Positions 52,985 through 62,971 are shown, counted from the stretch's first letter. The stretch: DNA of 64,000 nucleotides from Novosphingobium sp. 9 (GCF_025340265.1 NZ_CP022707.1:124001-188000), one strand, 5' to 3'. Notes: generated by a model not told the origin, from the letters alone. Translations and numbers: made by a program.

Positions 52985-53574
52985 TTCTTCGAACCTTTCC
53001 CGCGATATTTACGATCCGCCGGACAGGTCGCCGTGCGCCCCCCGTCAGGGCGTTACTCCGTAGGTAGGTGCAGCCCCGGCAACAAGTCGATTTCGTGCAA
53101 GTGCGGAACCGCCAATTGCGCAAGCCCCAAAATAACATCCGATATGGCCAAAAATGCCCCAGAGCGGGACTGGCGGAAAATTTTTGTTTTTCTTTTCGCG
53201 TCTGCGCAATTGGTAGAAACACCAAAAATGTCGCAATTATCCTATCTTTTTAGGAAGTAATGCCGCACCTGCGAACAAGCACTTGTACAAGTATGTAATT
53301 TATGTTCAAAATGAACCCAACGAAACGAATCGCACGCGAACAGAGGTTCGCAAGGCTGGGGGGCCTGTCGATTCGTTTTCTTACCGTACCGGGGCGGACT
53401 ATCTAGGTTGGATTTGAATTGTGAAGGATGAAAATGCCACGATCCCAGCGGGATACGGTGGTATTGGGCGTGCTTGACCAAGGCGTCATTGCGCGAACTT
53501 CGGCCTGAGCGCACCATCTAATGCCGCAAGTATTGATTTGAAACGCTTTTGCGCTTCGAGATGAGGATACGATT
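52985..53574. other. 590-bp intergenic region upstream of nadB
   Basis: No protein gene longer than about 30 codons is convincing. It contains a perfect 12-bp palindrome ACTTGTACAAGT (53281-53292), a GTTC-AAAAT-GAAC hairpin, the multi-helix RNA candidate at 53323-53378, and a 26-codon frame from ATG 53428 (after GAAGG) to 53508 that may be chance. The nadB promoter must lie near its right-hand (53000) side. Confidence 0.55.
53323..53378 (+). ncRNA. Candidate structured RNA, three-way-junction fold
   Basis: Outer stem AAACGAATCG (53323-53332) with CGATTCGTTT (53369-53378), perfect 10 bp. It encloses two adjacent hairpins: GCGAAC/GTTCGC (53336-53351, 4-base loop) and AGGC/GCCT (53353-53366). 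Only a few unpaired bases connect them. Strand is not certain because the stems are symmetric. No known RNA family was recognised. Confidence 0.35.
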
Positions 53575-53862
53575 ATGACAGCTATACGGTCTGCGACCGA
53601 TTTCCGTCACTCCGACCTGACGCTCTCGAACCAGAGCGACATGCCGGGGCCGCCGTCGGCCACTCAGATACTCGCCAGCCTCGGCACCGAAGATGACCCG
53701 AAGGGGCTGCTGCCACTACCGCGCATGTGCCTTTTCAACCGCCACAAACCGCGCAGCAAGGACGTCGTCTGGGACGGCACGCACTATGTCGGCGAATGCC
53801 AACGATGCGGCAGCGCGATCAGGCGCGTGCGCCACCAGATGTGGCTGCGCGACTGGCGATAG
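53575..53862 (+). CDS. Conserved-looking hypothetical with zinc-ribbon-like C-terminus
   Basis: 95 residues. The C-terminal half reads CLFNRHKPRSKDVVWDGTHYVGECQRCGSAIRRVRHQMWL, with a Cys-x-x-Cys knuckle and basic residues typical of a small zinc ribbon; the N-terminal half is Ser/Thr-rich and probably flexible. A GAGATGAGGA ribosome site precedes ATG 53575. Function unknown; resident gene by composition. Confidence 0.75.
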   Translation: MTAIRSATDFRHSDLTLSNQSDMPGPPSATQILASLGTEDDPKGLLPLPRMCLFNRHKPRSKDVVWDGTHYVGECQRCGSAIRRVRHQMWLRDWR

Positions 53863-53864
53863 CA

Positions 53865-53908
53865 TTAGAGTGATTTTCGATCCGGCTGCACCGGATCGAT
53901 CGCTCTAA
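53865..53908. terminator. Palindromic hairpin after the 95-residue gene
   Basis: Core stem CGATCCGG/CCGGATCG (53878-53885, 53891-53898) with a 5-base loop, extended by outer TTAGAG/CTCTAA arms (53865-53870, 53903-53908). It starts a few bases after the stop codon. No T run, so it may be a REP-like element rather than a classical terminator. Confidence 0.55.
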
Positions 53909-54045
53909 GCTTCTGGTTTGTCACATTTTCTGAGCCAACAGGCGATTCTGCCTGATGGGAAAATGCTCTGAACTGCCGCGCTCAACCTGCATAAAGGGCG
54001 CGGAGAAACACCACGCCCCTCATGCACCAATAATTGTCCTGCCGA

Positions 54046-54990
54046 TCAGGCGGCGGCCACCTCGCTGGTAAGCGAGACGAACACGTCTTCCAGATCCGCC
54101 TCGCGCGTCGTCACGTCGACGACCGTGAAGCCCTGCGCCTGCACCGCCGAAAGGATTTCGCCCGCATTGCTGCGATCCTTATCGTAGGTAATCCGCAGAC
54201 CCCGCTCCCCTTCCGCCTCGCACTTGAGGAAACCGGGATGGCTGGGCAGTTGCGTCACATCGCGGTCGAGCGTCAGGACGAGGATCTTCTCGCGCGCCAT
54301 GCCCACCAGCTCGCGCGTCGGCTTGTTGGCGATCAGTTCACCGTGGTTGATGATGGCGATGCGATCGCACAGCTCCTCGGCCTCTTCGAGATAGTGCGTG
54401 GTCAGCACGATCGTCGCGCCTTCGCGGTTCAGCTCGGACACAAGCTCCCACAGCTGGCGACGCAGCTCCACATCGACACCGGCGGTCGGCTCGTCGAGCA
54501 CCAGCACCGGCGGCTGATGGACCAGCGCCTTGGCGATCAGCAGGCGACGCTTCATGCCGCCCGACAGCGTGCGCGCATAGGCATCGCGCTTGTCGGCCAG
54601 ATGCACCGCGCGCAGCAGGTCTTCGGAGCGGCGCAGCGCCTTGGCGATGCCGTAGAACCCGGCCTGGTTCTCCAGCACCTCGAACGGGGTGAAAAACGGG
54701 TCGAACACGATCTCCTGCGGGACGATGCCGATCGAGCGCTTGGCGTTGCGCTGGTCGCGATCGATATCGAAACCCCAGATATCGATGCTGCCCGAAGTCT
54801 TGCGGACCAGCCCGGCCATGATGTTGATCAGCGTGGACTTGCCCGCGCCGTTCGGCCCCAGCAGGCCGAAGATGCCGCCTTCGGGCACATCGAACGAGAC
54901 CCCCTTCAGCGCCAGCTTGCCCTCGCCGGTTCCGGCAGGGGCATAGCGCTTGACGAGGTCACGGATGGCGATCGCGGGGGAGCTGGTCAT
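54046..54990 (-). CDS. ABC transporter ATP-binding protein (drug/ABC-2 export type)
   Basis: 314 residues. Walker A GPNGAGKST (45-53), Q-loop region IVPQEIVF, signature LSGGMKRRLLIAKALVHQPP, Walker B LVLDEPTAGVD and H-loop LTTHYLEEAEELCDR are all intact. The layout and C-terminal domain (RGLRITYDKDRSNAGEIL ... READLEDVFVSLTSE) match CcmA/NodI-type ATPases of ABC-2 exporters. No membrane permease gene is adjacent in the window, so its partner must be elsewhere. Confidence 0.92.
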   Translation of the reverse strand: MTSSPAIAIRDLVKRYAPAGTGEGKLALKGVSFDVPEGGIFGLLGPNGAGKSTLINIMAGLVRKTSGSIDIWGFDIDRDQRNAKRSIGIVPQEIVFDPFFTPFEVLENQAGFYGIAKALRRSEDLLRAVHLADKRDAYARTLSGGMKRRLLIAKALVHQPPVLVLDEPTAGVDVELRRQLWELVSELNREGATIVLTTHYLEEAEELCDRIAIINHGELIANKPTRELVGMAREKILVLTLDRDVTQLPSHPGFLKCEAEGERGLRITYDKDRSNAGEILSAVQAQGFTVVDVTTREADLEDVFVSLTSEVAAA

Positions 54991-55106
54991 GCGCTGCCTT
55001 TAGCGGCTCCGTTGCGGGCGCGTAAAGGCAATATGCCCGGGCGGTACGGACAAATTTGCCGTCCGCCGAATGGCTGTCTGGGGTGGGTAGCGGTTGTTCA
55101 AGCGCC

Positions 55107-55553
55107 TTAATCAGAGGGCGCCCCGAGGGGGTCACGCACCAGTCCATTCTTTTCGCGAATAAATGCAGAGCCGACCGGAGCGTCTAGAAGCGGGATAATC
55201 TCTGGATCGTAGTTTGCGATTGTATTTACATCATAAATCGCGTGCTTACCCGGATTAGCCATGTATTCGTCGGATTCGTCACCGGCTAGAAACGCCCACC
55301 CACTATCCTGCTGATCGTGAGACTTGAGACGGTACATATAACCTACCGCCCGACCATCTACAGTAATTCTGTCGCTTGCAATTGCGCCGCCACGTCCCAA
55401 TGCCAACGGGCGGATTTGTTCGGCAGCTAGCTTGAATTGCTTTTGCATCGGCTGAGGTTCGCTTTCTGATTTGGCAGATGTGCAAGCAGTACAAATCGCT
55501 AAGGCCGTTCCAACTGTTAAGCATAGAGAAAATTTTGCGCTGGATGTTCTCAT
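55107..55553 (-). CDS. DUF2185 (Imm33-like) protein, probable exported lipoprotein
   Basis: 148 residues. The N-terminus has a hydrophobic signal with cysteines (LTVGTALAICTACTS); a lipobox-like site is possible but not canonical. The rest (VDGRAVGYMYRL, DSGWAFLAGDESDEYMANPGKHAIYDVNTIANYDPEIIPLLDAPVGSAF) is the DUF2185 fold seen in Imm33-type immunity proteins and in housekeeping proteins. Lower GC than neighbours. A matching toxin is not present, so an immunity role is only a possibility. Confidence 0.75.
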   Translation of the reverse strand: MRTSSAKFSLCLTVGTALAICTACTSAKSESEPQPMQKQFKLAAEQIRPLALGRGGAIASDRITVDGRAVGYMYRLKSHDQQDSGWAFLAGDESDEYMANPGKHAIYDVNTIANYDPEIIPLLDAPVGSAFIREKNGLVRDPLGAPSD

Positions 55554-55633
55554 TGACCTGACATTTCAAAAATCAGGAGCGTCCGCAATGGGGCACCAGT
55601 GAACCATCCAGATTAGTCTACGCGGCCCCGCCT

Positions 55634-56044
55634 CTACTCCTGCGCATCATAGCGGGCGCGCGCCTGTTCGATCACCGGGCGATGCGCGAAGGCCCAGGCG
55701 CCGAGCAACCGCACCGGCTCAGCCAGCGAATGCCCCAGCGGGCTCAGCGCATAGTCGACCTGCACCGGGACCGTGGCATGCACGGTACGCTCCACCAGCC
55801 CGTCACGCTCCAGCGCGCGCAGCGTGCGCGAGAGCATCTGCTGCGAAATGCCGCCGATCTCGCGCTTCAGCGCGTTGAAGCGCAAGGCCCCGTCCAGCAG
55901 GCGCATCACCACCATCATCGACCATTTGTCACCCACGCGAGCGAGGATGTCGCCGATCGCCGGGCAATAGCGATGATCCGCGCTGGCCTTGGCATGGTCG
56001 AGCGCGGCAACGGCATCGTCGAAATCGTGGGTGGTCATATTCAT
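55634..56044 (-). CDS. HxlR-family transcriptional regulator
   Basis: 136-residue winged-helix regulator: CPAIGDILARVGDKWSMMVVMRLLDGALRFNALKREIGGISQQMLSRTLRALERDGLVERTVHATVPVQVDYALSPLG is the HxlR core, with the conserved Cys at the front that often senses electrophiles. It is divergent from the azoreductase gene, a common pairing in which HxlR represses the flavoenzyme. Inverted TGTGACC/GGTCACA arms flank the shared promoter. Confidence 0.92.
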   Translation of the reverse strand: MNMTTHDFDDAVAALDHAKASADHRYCPAIGDILARVGDKWSMMVVMRLLDGALRFNALKREIGGISQQMLSRTLRALERDGLVERTVHATVPVQVDYALSPLGHSLAEPVRLLGAWAFAHRPVIEQARARYDAQE

Positions 56045-56112
56045 GTGACCTGGTCCTTAAAATATGCGTTCTTGGCCAACCGATGCGAACAGCATACCTA
56101 GACCCGGTCACA
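56044..56112. promoter_or_regulatory. Shared promoter of the HxlR gene and azoR, with flanking inverted repeats
   Basis: TGTGACC (56044-56050) and GGTCACA (56106-56112) are perfect inverted repeats at the two ends of the divergent promoter; an 8-bp palindrome TTGGCCAA lies between them. Either could bind the HxlR dimer. Confidence 0.35.
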
Positions 56113-56138
56113 AATCCAGACCGAGGATACCCTCCCAG

Positions 56139-56708
56139 ATGAAACTGCTCCACATCGATTCCAGCATCACCGGCGAACATTCCGTCAGCCGCACGGTATC
56201 AAAGGCCATCGTCGAGGCTCTGACCGCAGGCGACGCCTCGGTCGAAGTCTCGACGCTCGACCTTGCCGCCAACCCGCTGCCGCACCTGACGCTCGACGTG
56301 CTGGGCAACCCGGACGGTTCGGACGAGCTCAACCAGTTCCTCGCCAGCGACGTGATCGTGATCGGCGCGGGCCTCTACAACTTCACGATCCCCAGCCAGC
56401 TCAAGGCCTGGATCGACCGCATTCTGGTGGCCGGCAAGACCTTCCAGTACACCGCCGAAGGCCCGGTCGGCCTAGCCGGTGACAAGAAGGTGTTCGTCGC
56501 GCTCGCTCGCGGCGGCTTCTACGGCGAAGGCCAGCCCGCCGCCGCTTTCGAGCATGGCGAGACCTACCTGCGCGCCGCGCTCGGCTTCATCGGCATTACC
56601 AACCCGACCTTCGTTCTGGCCGAAGGCATCGCCATCGACCAGGCGACCCGCGAGGCTGCCGTCGCCAAGGCCCTGGAAGAGGCCAAGGCCCTGACCGTCG
56701 CCGCCTGA
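56139..56708 (+). CDS. azoR: FMN-dependent NADH-azoreductase
   Basis: 189-residue flavodoxin-fold reductase acting on azo compounds and quinones. KLLHIDSSITGEHSVSRTVSKAIVEAL is the FMN phosphate loop; YNFTIPSQLKAWIDRILVAGKTFQY and LARGGFYGEG, HGETYLRAALGFIGI are family motifs. ATG 56139 starts the conserved protein; the frame is open 25 codons further but without support. It is probably controlled by the divergent HxlR gene and protects against quinone or thiol-reactive stress. Confidence 0.93.
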   Translation: MKLLHIDSSITGEHSVSRTVSKAIVEALTAGDASVEVSTLDLAANPLPHLTLDVLGNPDGSDELNQFLASDVIVIGAGLYNFTIPSQLKAWIDRILVAGKTFQYTAEGPVGLAGDKKVFVALARGGFYGEGQPAAAFEHGETYLRAALGFIGITNPTFVLAEGIAIDQATREAAVAKALEEAKALTVAA

Positions 56709-56833
56709 TCGGCATCCATGCGCTCCTGCACGTCGGCTCACCCCTTGGGGATGACCGGCGTGCGGGACACGCATTGCGACCTGCGAAAAACCACACTGGC
56801 CTTCACGCCGCAGCCTTGGTAATCGCCGGAGCC

Positions 56834-57046
56834 ATGAGCACGCAGCCCGAAACCGTATACGTCGAGTCGCACCGCGTCAGCTGCGACGGCGCCAGCGACA
56901 TCCGCAGCAACGGCCAGTACAAGCCCGCCGCCCTCGGCCACCCGCGCGTGTGGCTGGAGATCGACGAAAAGGGCTATGTCGAATGCGGCTACTGCGATCG
57001 CCGCTTCGTGCTGAAGGGCGGCCCGGCAGACCAACAGGCCGCGTAA
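56834..57046 (+). CDS. CHCC zinc-finger domain protein (NDUFS6-like)
   Basis: 70 residues with the zf-CHCC pattern: HRVSCDGA ... LGHPRVWLEIDEKGYVECGYCDRRFVLKGG (one Cys, one His, and Cys-x-x-Cys). This bacterial/mitochondrial family includes a complex I accessory subunit in eukaryotes and small zinc proteins in alphaproteobacteria. ATG 56834 has GGAG just upstream; the longer frame from 56774 is not supported. Confidence 0.88.
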   Translation: MSTQPETVYVESHRVSCDGASDIRSNGQYKPAALGHPRVWLEIDEKGYVECGYCDRRFVLKGGPADQQAA

Positions 57047-57199
57047 GAGCCCGTTTGAAAATGCGCCTGACGGCGCATCGCGGCACCGGCCCACGCCCCC
57101 ACCCTGCCACCCGCAGGATACTACCGTTGGGTGGCAGGGTGGGGGCGTGGGCCGGTGCCGCCTCTGAAATCGCTCTTTCGCGATTTCTCAAACGGACTC
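57047..57199. repeat. Triple-hairpin intergenic repeat, copy B
   Basis: Same architecture as 25411-25563. Hairpins: 57061-57067/57072-57078 (7 bp), 57081-57112/57129-57160 (perfect 32 bp, 16-base loop with ATACT), 57166-57173/57180-57187 (8 bp). Ends are 12-base inverted repeats matching at 11 positions (57047-57058 and 57188-57199). It begins immediately after the stop of the zinc-finger gene. Confidence 0.92.
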
Positions 57200-57281
57200 T
57201 AAGCCCTGCTGCGGTCCGGCCTCAATTGAGCCGCTTTCCCGATCTTCCCCTTGGCGGCAGGCGGGCCTATATCCTGCCGAC

Positions 57282-58700
57282 ATGACCTATTCCGATCCCC
57301 GCTCGCTGCTCTATCGCCACCTCTCGCCCGAAGAGGCATCGGCGCTGGCGGCGCAGACGCTCTCGGCCTGCGAGGATGGCGAGCTGTACCTCCAGTTCGT
57401 CGCCACCGAGGCTTTCGGCTTCGATGACGGTCGCCTGAAGACCGCCGACTATTCGCGCGATGCAGGGTTCGGCCTGCGCGGCGTATCGGGCGAGATGACC
57501 GGGTTTGCCCACGCCAACGAGATTTCGCCTGCCGCCATCCGCCGCGCGGGCGAGACCCTGCGGCTGCTCGATCCCGCTACCGCGCTGCGCGCCGCGCCGC
57601 CGCCGGGCAACAACCGCCACCTCTACACCGATGCCTCACCGCTCGATCTGGTGCCTTTCGCGAAGAAGGTCGCGCTGCTGGAAAGCATCGATGCCGCCGC
57701 CCGCGCCCGCGATCCGCGCGTGGCGCAGGTCAGCGCCAGCCTTGTCGGCTCGTGGTCGGTAGTGGAGATCGTTCGGCCCGATGGCTTCATCGGCACCGAC
57801 GTGCGCCCGCTGGTGCGCCTGAACGTCAACATCGTCGCCGAAAGCAACGGGCGCCGCGAAACCGGCAGCTACGGCATGGGCGGACGTTACCTCTACGACA
57901 CCCTGTTCGAGCCCGAGAGCTGGAACCACGCCATCGACGTAGCGCTGGGACAGGCGCTGACCAATCTTGAAAGCGTCGATGCCCCGGCGGGCGAGATGAC
58001 CGTGCTGCTCGGCCCCGGCTGGCCCGGCGTGATCCTGCACGAAGCGGTCGGCCACGGGCTTGAGGGCGATTTCAACCGCAAGGGCACGTCGGCCTTCTCC
58101 GGCCGCATCGGCGAGCGTGTCGCTGCCCCCGGCGTCACCGTGGTCGACGATGGCAGCATCGAGAACCGTCGCGGCTCGCTCTCCATCGACGATGAAGGCA
58201 CGCCCACGCAGGAAACCGTGCTGATCGAGGACGGCATCCTCAAGGGCTACATGCAGGACCGCCTCAACGCGCGCCTGATGGGGACCAAGGCCACCGGCAA
58301 CGGCCGCCGCGAAAGCTATGCGCATGCCCCGATGCCGCGCATGACCAACACCTTCATGCGCGCCGGGAACGACGATCCGGCAGAGCTGCTCTCGCGCCTG
58401 AACAACGGCATCTATGTGAAGTCGATGGGCGGCGGTCAGGTCGATATCGTCTCGGGCAAGTTCGTGTTCTCGTGCAACGAGGCCTACAAGGTCGAGAACG
58501 GGCGCATCGGCGCGCCGATCAAGGGGGCGACGCTGATCGGCGACGGCCCCAGCGTGCTGACCCGCGTGAAGGGGATCGGCAACGACCTCGAACTCGATCG
58601 CGGCGTCGGCGTGTGCGGCAAAGCCGGGCAGAGCGTGCCCGCCGGTGTCGGCCAGCCCACCCTGCTGATCGAGGGCATCACCGTGGGCGGGACAGCCTGA
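57282..58700 (+). CDS. tldD: Metalloprotease TldD
   Basis: Subunit of the TldD/E protease that degrades unfolded peptides and processes microcin-type or modified peptides; 472 residues. The zinc site HEAVGH is at 253-258 (VILHEAVGHGLEGDFNRKG). NRRGSLSIDDEGTPTQETVLIEDG, RMTNTFMRAG and the C-terminal GKAGQSVPAGVGQPTLLIEGITVGG are strong TldD marks. Its partner tldE/pmbA is not in the window. Confidence 0.96.
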   Translation: MTYSDPRSLLYRHLSPEEASALAAQTLSACEDGELYLQFVATEAFGFDDGRLKTADYSRDAGFGLRGVSGEMTGFAHANEISPAAIRRAGETLRLLDPATALRAAPPPGNNRHLYTDASPLDLVPFAKKVALLESIDAAARARDPRVAQVSASLVGSWSVVEIVRPDGFIGTDVRPLVRLNVNIVAESNGRRETGSYGMGGRYLYDTLFEPESWNHAIDVALGQALTNLESVDAPAGEMTVLLGPGWPGVILHEAVGHGLEGDFNRKGTSAFSGRIGERVAAPGVTVVDDGSIENRRGSLSIDDEGTPTQETVLIEDGILKGYMQDRLNARLMGTKATGNGRRESYAHAPMPRMTNTFMRAGNDDPAELLSRLNNGIYVKSMGGGQVDIVSGKFVFSCNEAYKVENGRIGAPIKGATLIGDGPSVLTRVKGIGNDLELDRGVGVCGKAGQSVPAGVGQPTLLIEGITVGGTA

Positions 58701-58806
58701 CCGGGGCCTGATGCGGCTCGTTTCACCGCGCATGTGGAACCGCTGGCGCTCAGCATGTGTTCACCGGGCGGCGGATAGGGTGCCTTCAGAACAAGGAGAA
58801 TCGCTG

Positions 58807-59232
58807 ATGAGACGTATTGCGATCACCGCTCTTTCCGCCACGGCCCTGATTGCCGCCGCGGCCGGGATCACCCTTTCGACCGCAGCTTTCGCGGCCAAGC
58901 CCAAGCTGTCGCCGGATGAGCAGATCGCCAAGATCGTCGGCAAGCGCGTGCCCGGCAAGCCGGTGAACTGCATCAACCTGCCGCAGATCGACAGCACCCA
59001 GATCGTCGACAAGACCGCGATCGTCTACAAGGATGGGTCGACCTACTACGTGAACCGGCCGCATAACGCGGACACGCTGCGCGAAGACGATATTCTCGTC
59101 ACCAAGACCTTCTCCAGCCAGCTCTGCCGCCTCGACACCGTGCAGCTGCATGACCGGGCAACGCCCTCGATGTGGCGTGGCTTCGTCTCGCTGAACGATT
59201 TCGTCCCCTACCGCCTGCCGCCCAAGAAATAA
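58807..59232 (+). CDS. Secreted hypothetical protein, 141 residues
   Basis: Signal peptide (MRRIAITALSATALIAAAAGITLSTAAFA) then a small domain with two cysteines (VNCINLPQID, SSQLCRLDTVQLHD) that could form a disulfide. The segment IVYKDGSTYYVNRP and FVSLNDFVPYRLPPK look like a compact periplasmic fold. AAGGAG precedes ATG 58807. I do not recognise the family; conserved-looking but unassigned. Confidence 0.8.
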   Translation: MRRIAITALSATALIAAAAGITLSTAAFAAKPKLSPDEQIAKIVGKRVPGKPVNCINLPQIDSTQIVDKTAIVYKDGSTYYVNRPHNADTLREDDILVTKTFSSQLCRLDTVQLHDRATPSMWRGFVSLNDFVPYRLPPKK

Positions 59233-59266
59233 GCGGCAGGGCGCCAGTCCACCTGCCGGTGCTCCT

Positions 59267-59686
59267 TCATTGCAGCCGGTAGGTGGAGACGACCGCCAGC
59301 GTATGCAGCGGCACGGTCAGCGCCATCATGATCCGCGTGGAGCAGATGGCGCAGTCCAGCGCCGAGCCGATCTCTCCGGTGCAGGCCAGGCACACCTTGC
59401 GGGAAAAGCGCCCGTCGATAAGGTCGAGCAGGAGATGCTCGTCCTCGGAAATGACCAGCCCCTCGCCCGCGCGCACCGGCCTGCCAAGGCCGATCTCATA
59501 CAGGCGCATCAGGCTGTCCAGCACCGGGGTCAGCATCGTGCAGTCGTGACTGTCGAGCACGCGCCACAGACGCGGCTGCGCCGACATCCCCGCCTCGCGC
59601 GCCTCGCTCCAGCATCGGATCGCCTCGACCAGCATGGTGGACGGTGCGGCAGTCTGATGAACGGGCGGCGTGAAGTGGCGTGTCAT
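59267..59686 (-). CDS. Hypothetical protein, 139 residues
   Basis: Not recognised. Helical first half (STMLVEAIRCWSEAREAGMSAQPRLWRVLDSHDCTMLTPVLDSLMRLYEIGLGRPV) and a second half with a cluster of Cys (VCLACTGEIGSALDCAICSTRIM) that may bind a metal. AGGAT-like sequence precedes the start on the - strand. Convergent with the secreted-protein gene. Confidence 0.65.
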   Translation of the reverse strand: MTRHFTPPVHQTAAPSTMLVEAIRCWSEAREAGMSAQPRLWRVLDSHDCTMLTPVLDSLMRLYEIGLGRPVRAGEGLVISEDEHLLLDLIDGRFSRKVCLACTGEIGSALDCAICSTRIMMALTVPLHTLAVVSTYRLQ

Positions 59687-59833
59687 TGTCGATCCTTTTC
59701 CGGGCTATCCCTCATAAGCGTCGATGCTGTTATTGCTATTACTTCTCATTACCATAAATGAGCGTCAATGTGCAAGGCCCGATCTGCCCATTCCTGACGC
59801 ATTCGCCACGCCGGATGTCACAACGCGCAAAAG

Positions 59834-59873
59834 CACAAAGGGCACTCACCGCCGCCGGTGAATGCCCTTTGTG
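59834..59873 (-). terminator. guaA: guaA transcription terminator
   Basis: 18-bp stem with one mismatch (59834-59851 with 59856-59873) and a short loop, 40 bases downstream of the guaA stop. On the - strand it is followed by CTTTTG, a usable T run. Confidence 0.8.
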
Positions 59874-59913
59874 AAAGCGTTGCGCCGTGATCCGGATCAA
59901 CGAAGAATGGCAA

Positions 59914-61509
<1,596 letters not shown>

Positions 61510-61773
61510 GGCCGGCCACTATAGCGGGTTTGCGCGGGTGTCCAGTGCGGCGATGGTGCCAAGGACGAGAGTTTGCGCCCGGCGTGCACGATACCCTCGA
61601 CCCTGCCGATTGCGCTTCAATGAATCGTAGCCTTGATTGCGTTTTTTGCAAGCAAGATTGTTACTTTCGAATTTGCGAAAATTTCTGTTACGCTTATTTG
61701 ACACCCCAGACAGCGGGACCAAGCGTTTCGTGTCCACGATAAAACGATAAATATGTTTGCAGGAGCAACCAAA

Positions 61774-61854
61774 ATGACTCTCGTCGAAAAGACCGTCGGC
61801 ATCGCCGCGGCGCTCGGCGTCAGCGCGCTGGCATTCGCCATCGCACTCGTCTGA
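61774..61854 (+). CDS. 26-residue single-helix membrane peptide
   Basis: ATG 61774 with a good ribosome site (AGGAG, nine bases upstream) opens a 26-codon frame. The peptide starts MTLVEKTVG and then is one hydrophobic Ala/Leu-rich helix ending in IALV, long enough to cross or insert in the membrane. A TTGACA box lies at 61698-61703 and a strong terminator follows at 61901. The self-contained unit argues that it is real. Function unknown. Confidence 0.6.
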   Translation: MTLVEKTVGIAAALGVSALAFAIALV

Positions 61855-61900
61855 GCGAGACGTCGCCCCGGATTGGCGTTACCGGGTCTCAAGAAGAAGT

Positions 61901-61931
61901 AAGGGCGTTCCCGCGAGGGAAGCGCCCTTTT
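61901..61931 (+). terminator. Rho-independent terminator after the 26-residue peptide gene
   Basis: Stem AGGGCGTTCCC / GGGAAGCGCCCT with a GCGA loop and one bulged base, followed by TTTTTC. It ends a transcript that contains only the small peptide frame. Confidence 0.85.
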
Positions 61932-62022
61932 TCTTTGCGCGCTTTCCGAGCGCGCCGCCCTGCCATCACCGTCTCATGCACGCCATGCAAGCGCCGCACC
62001 TCATGACCGCGCCGCCTTGAAC

Positions 62023-62041
62023 TATACAGCATTACTGTATA
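62023..62041. promoter_or_regulatory. Palindromic operator upstream of the SnoaL-like gene
   Basis: Perfect inverted repeat TATACAG / CTGTATA with a 5-base spacer, 41-59 bases upstream of the start. Size and AT-rich arms fit a MarR-type site, and a MarR gene ends at the same locus. Confidence 0.5.
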
Positions 62042-62081
62042 TATTGAACCTCGTCCCATTCCCCGGAGACGAGAGACCCGC

Positions 62082-62501
62082 ATGACCCAGCCTACACCCA
62101 AGGACATCGTCCGTCGCTTCAACACCGATGTCATCCAGAAGGCCGACCGCGCCGCGTTCGAGGCGATCATGGCGCCCGATTACGTCAACCGCACCGCGCC
62201 GCCGGGCTCGCCGAACGATCTGGAAAGCATCTGGCAGACCTTCATGGGCCTGCATTCGGCGTTCAGCGACCTGACCGTGCACATCCATGACATGTTCGCC
62301 GAAGGAAACGTGGTCACGACCCGCAAGACGATCACCGGCACCCACACCGGCAAGCTGATGGATATCGAGCCCAAGGGCGGCGCGCTCTCGGTCGACATCA
62401 TCGATATCGTGCGCGTGGCCGATGGTCGCTATGCCGAGCATTGGGGCGTCACCACGCTGCCGCAGGCGCTCGCGGCACTGCGCGAAGGCGCGGCGGCCTA
62501 A
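62082..62501 (+). CDS. SnoaL-like (NTF2-fold) polyketide-cyclase family protein
   Basis: 139-residue NTF2-fold protein of the SnoaL/ester-cyclase type: DIVRRFNTDVIQKADRAAFEAIMAPDYVNRTAPPG, FMGLHSAFSDLTVHIHDMFAEGNVVTTRKTITGTHTG, IIDIVRVADGRYAEHWGV. Such proteins have varied small-molecule roles and the substrate is unknown. It is preceded by a palindromic operator and its stop overlaps the convergent MarR gene stop. Confidence 0.88.
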   Translation: MTQPTPKDIVRRFNTDVIQKADRAAFEAIMAPDYVNRTAPPGSPNDLESIWQTFMGLHSAFSDLTVHIHDMFAEGNVVTTRKTITGTHTGKLMDIEPKGGALSVDIIDIVRVADGRYAEHWGVTTLPQALAALREGAAA

Positions 62502-62971
62502 CTTCCGGCACTTCCCGCCGCGATACGCTCCAGCAGGGGTATCGCGGCGTGGAGCTGCGCCTGTTCCGCCTCGCTGAGCGCCTCGCGAATCCGGCCACCG
62601 ATGCGCGCGATGCGGATCGCCCGTGCGCGCTCGACTTCAGCCTGACCCGCCGCCGACAGCGCATAGAGCCGGCTGCGCCCGTCCGCCGGATCGGGCATGC
62701 CCTCGACCCAGCCCGCCGCCTCCATCTGCGCGACGACCAGCCGCATCGTCTGGTGGCGCACGCCGCGCCGCTCGGCCATGGCGGCAACGTTCATCGCACC
62801 CTCGCGCTCCAGCAGGCCGAGCGTGTCGGACTGGGCGGTCTTCTCACCCCCCGGCATCGCCCGGACCGCGCGCACCAGCGTACCGACGACACGGCGCAGA
62901 TCGTCCGCGAGCGCCTCTGCCCTGTCGCCATCCCCGCCCCGGCCTTCCCTGCCGCCCTGCTGCCTGTTCAT
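62498..62971 (-). CDS. MarR-family transcriptional regulator
   Basis: About 157 residues with a winged-helix core: TLGLLEREGAMNVAAMAERRGVRHQTMRLVVAQMEAAGWVEGMPDPADGRSRLYALSAAGQAEVER, the DxR-x-R wing being characteristic. ATG 62971 is chosen; ATG 62989 would add six residues. Convergent with the SnoaL-like gene, the two stop codons overlapping by three bases, so antisense effects are possible. It may control that gene through the TATACAG palindrome. Confidence 0.85.
   Translation of the reverse strand: MNRQQGGREGRGGDGDRAEALADDLRRVVGTLVRAVRAMPGGEKTAQSDTLGLLEREGAMNVAAMAERRGVRHQTMRLVVAQMEAAGWVEGMPDPADGRSRLYALSAAGQAEVERARAIRIARIGGRIREALSEAEQAQLHAAIPLLERIAAGSAGS

Noticed and set aside
53428..53508. 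26-codon frame after GAAGG in the nadB upstream region
   Set aside because: Weak ribosome site and no protein character; mentioned only as part of the intergenic description.
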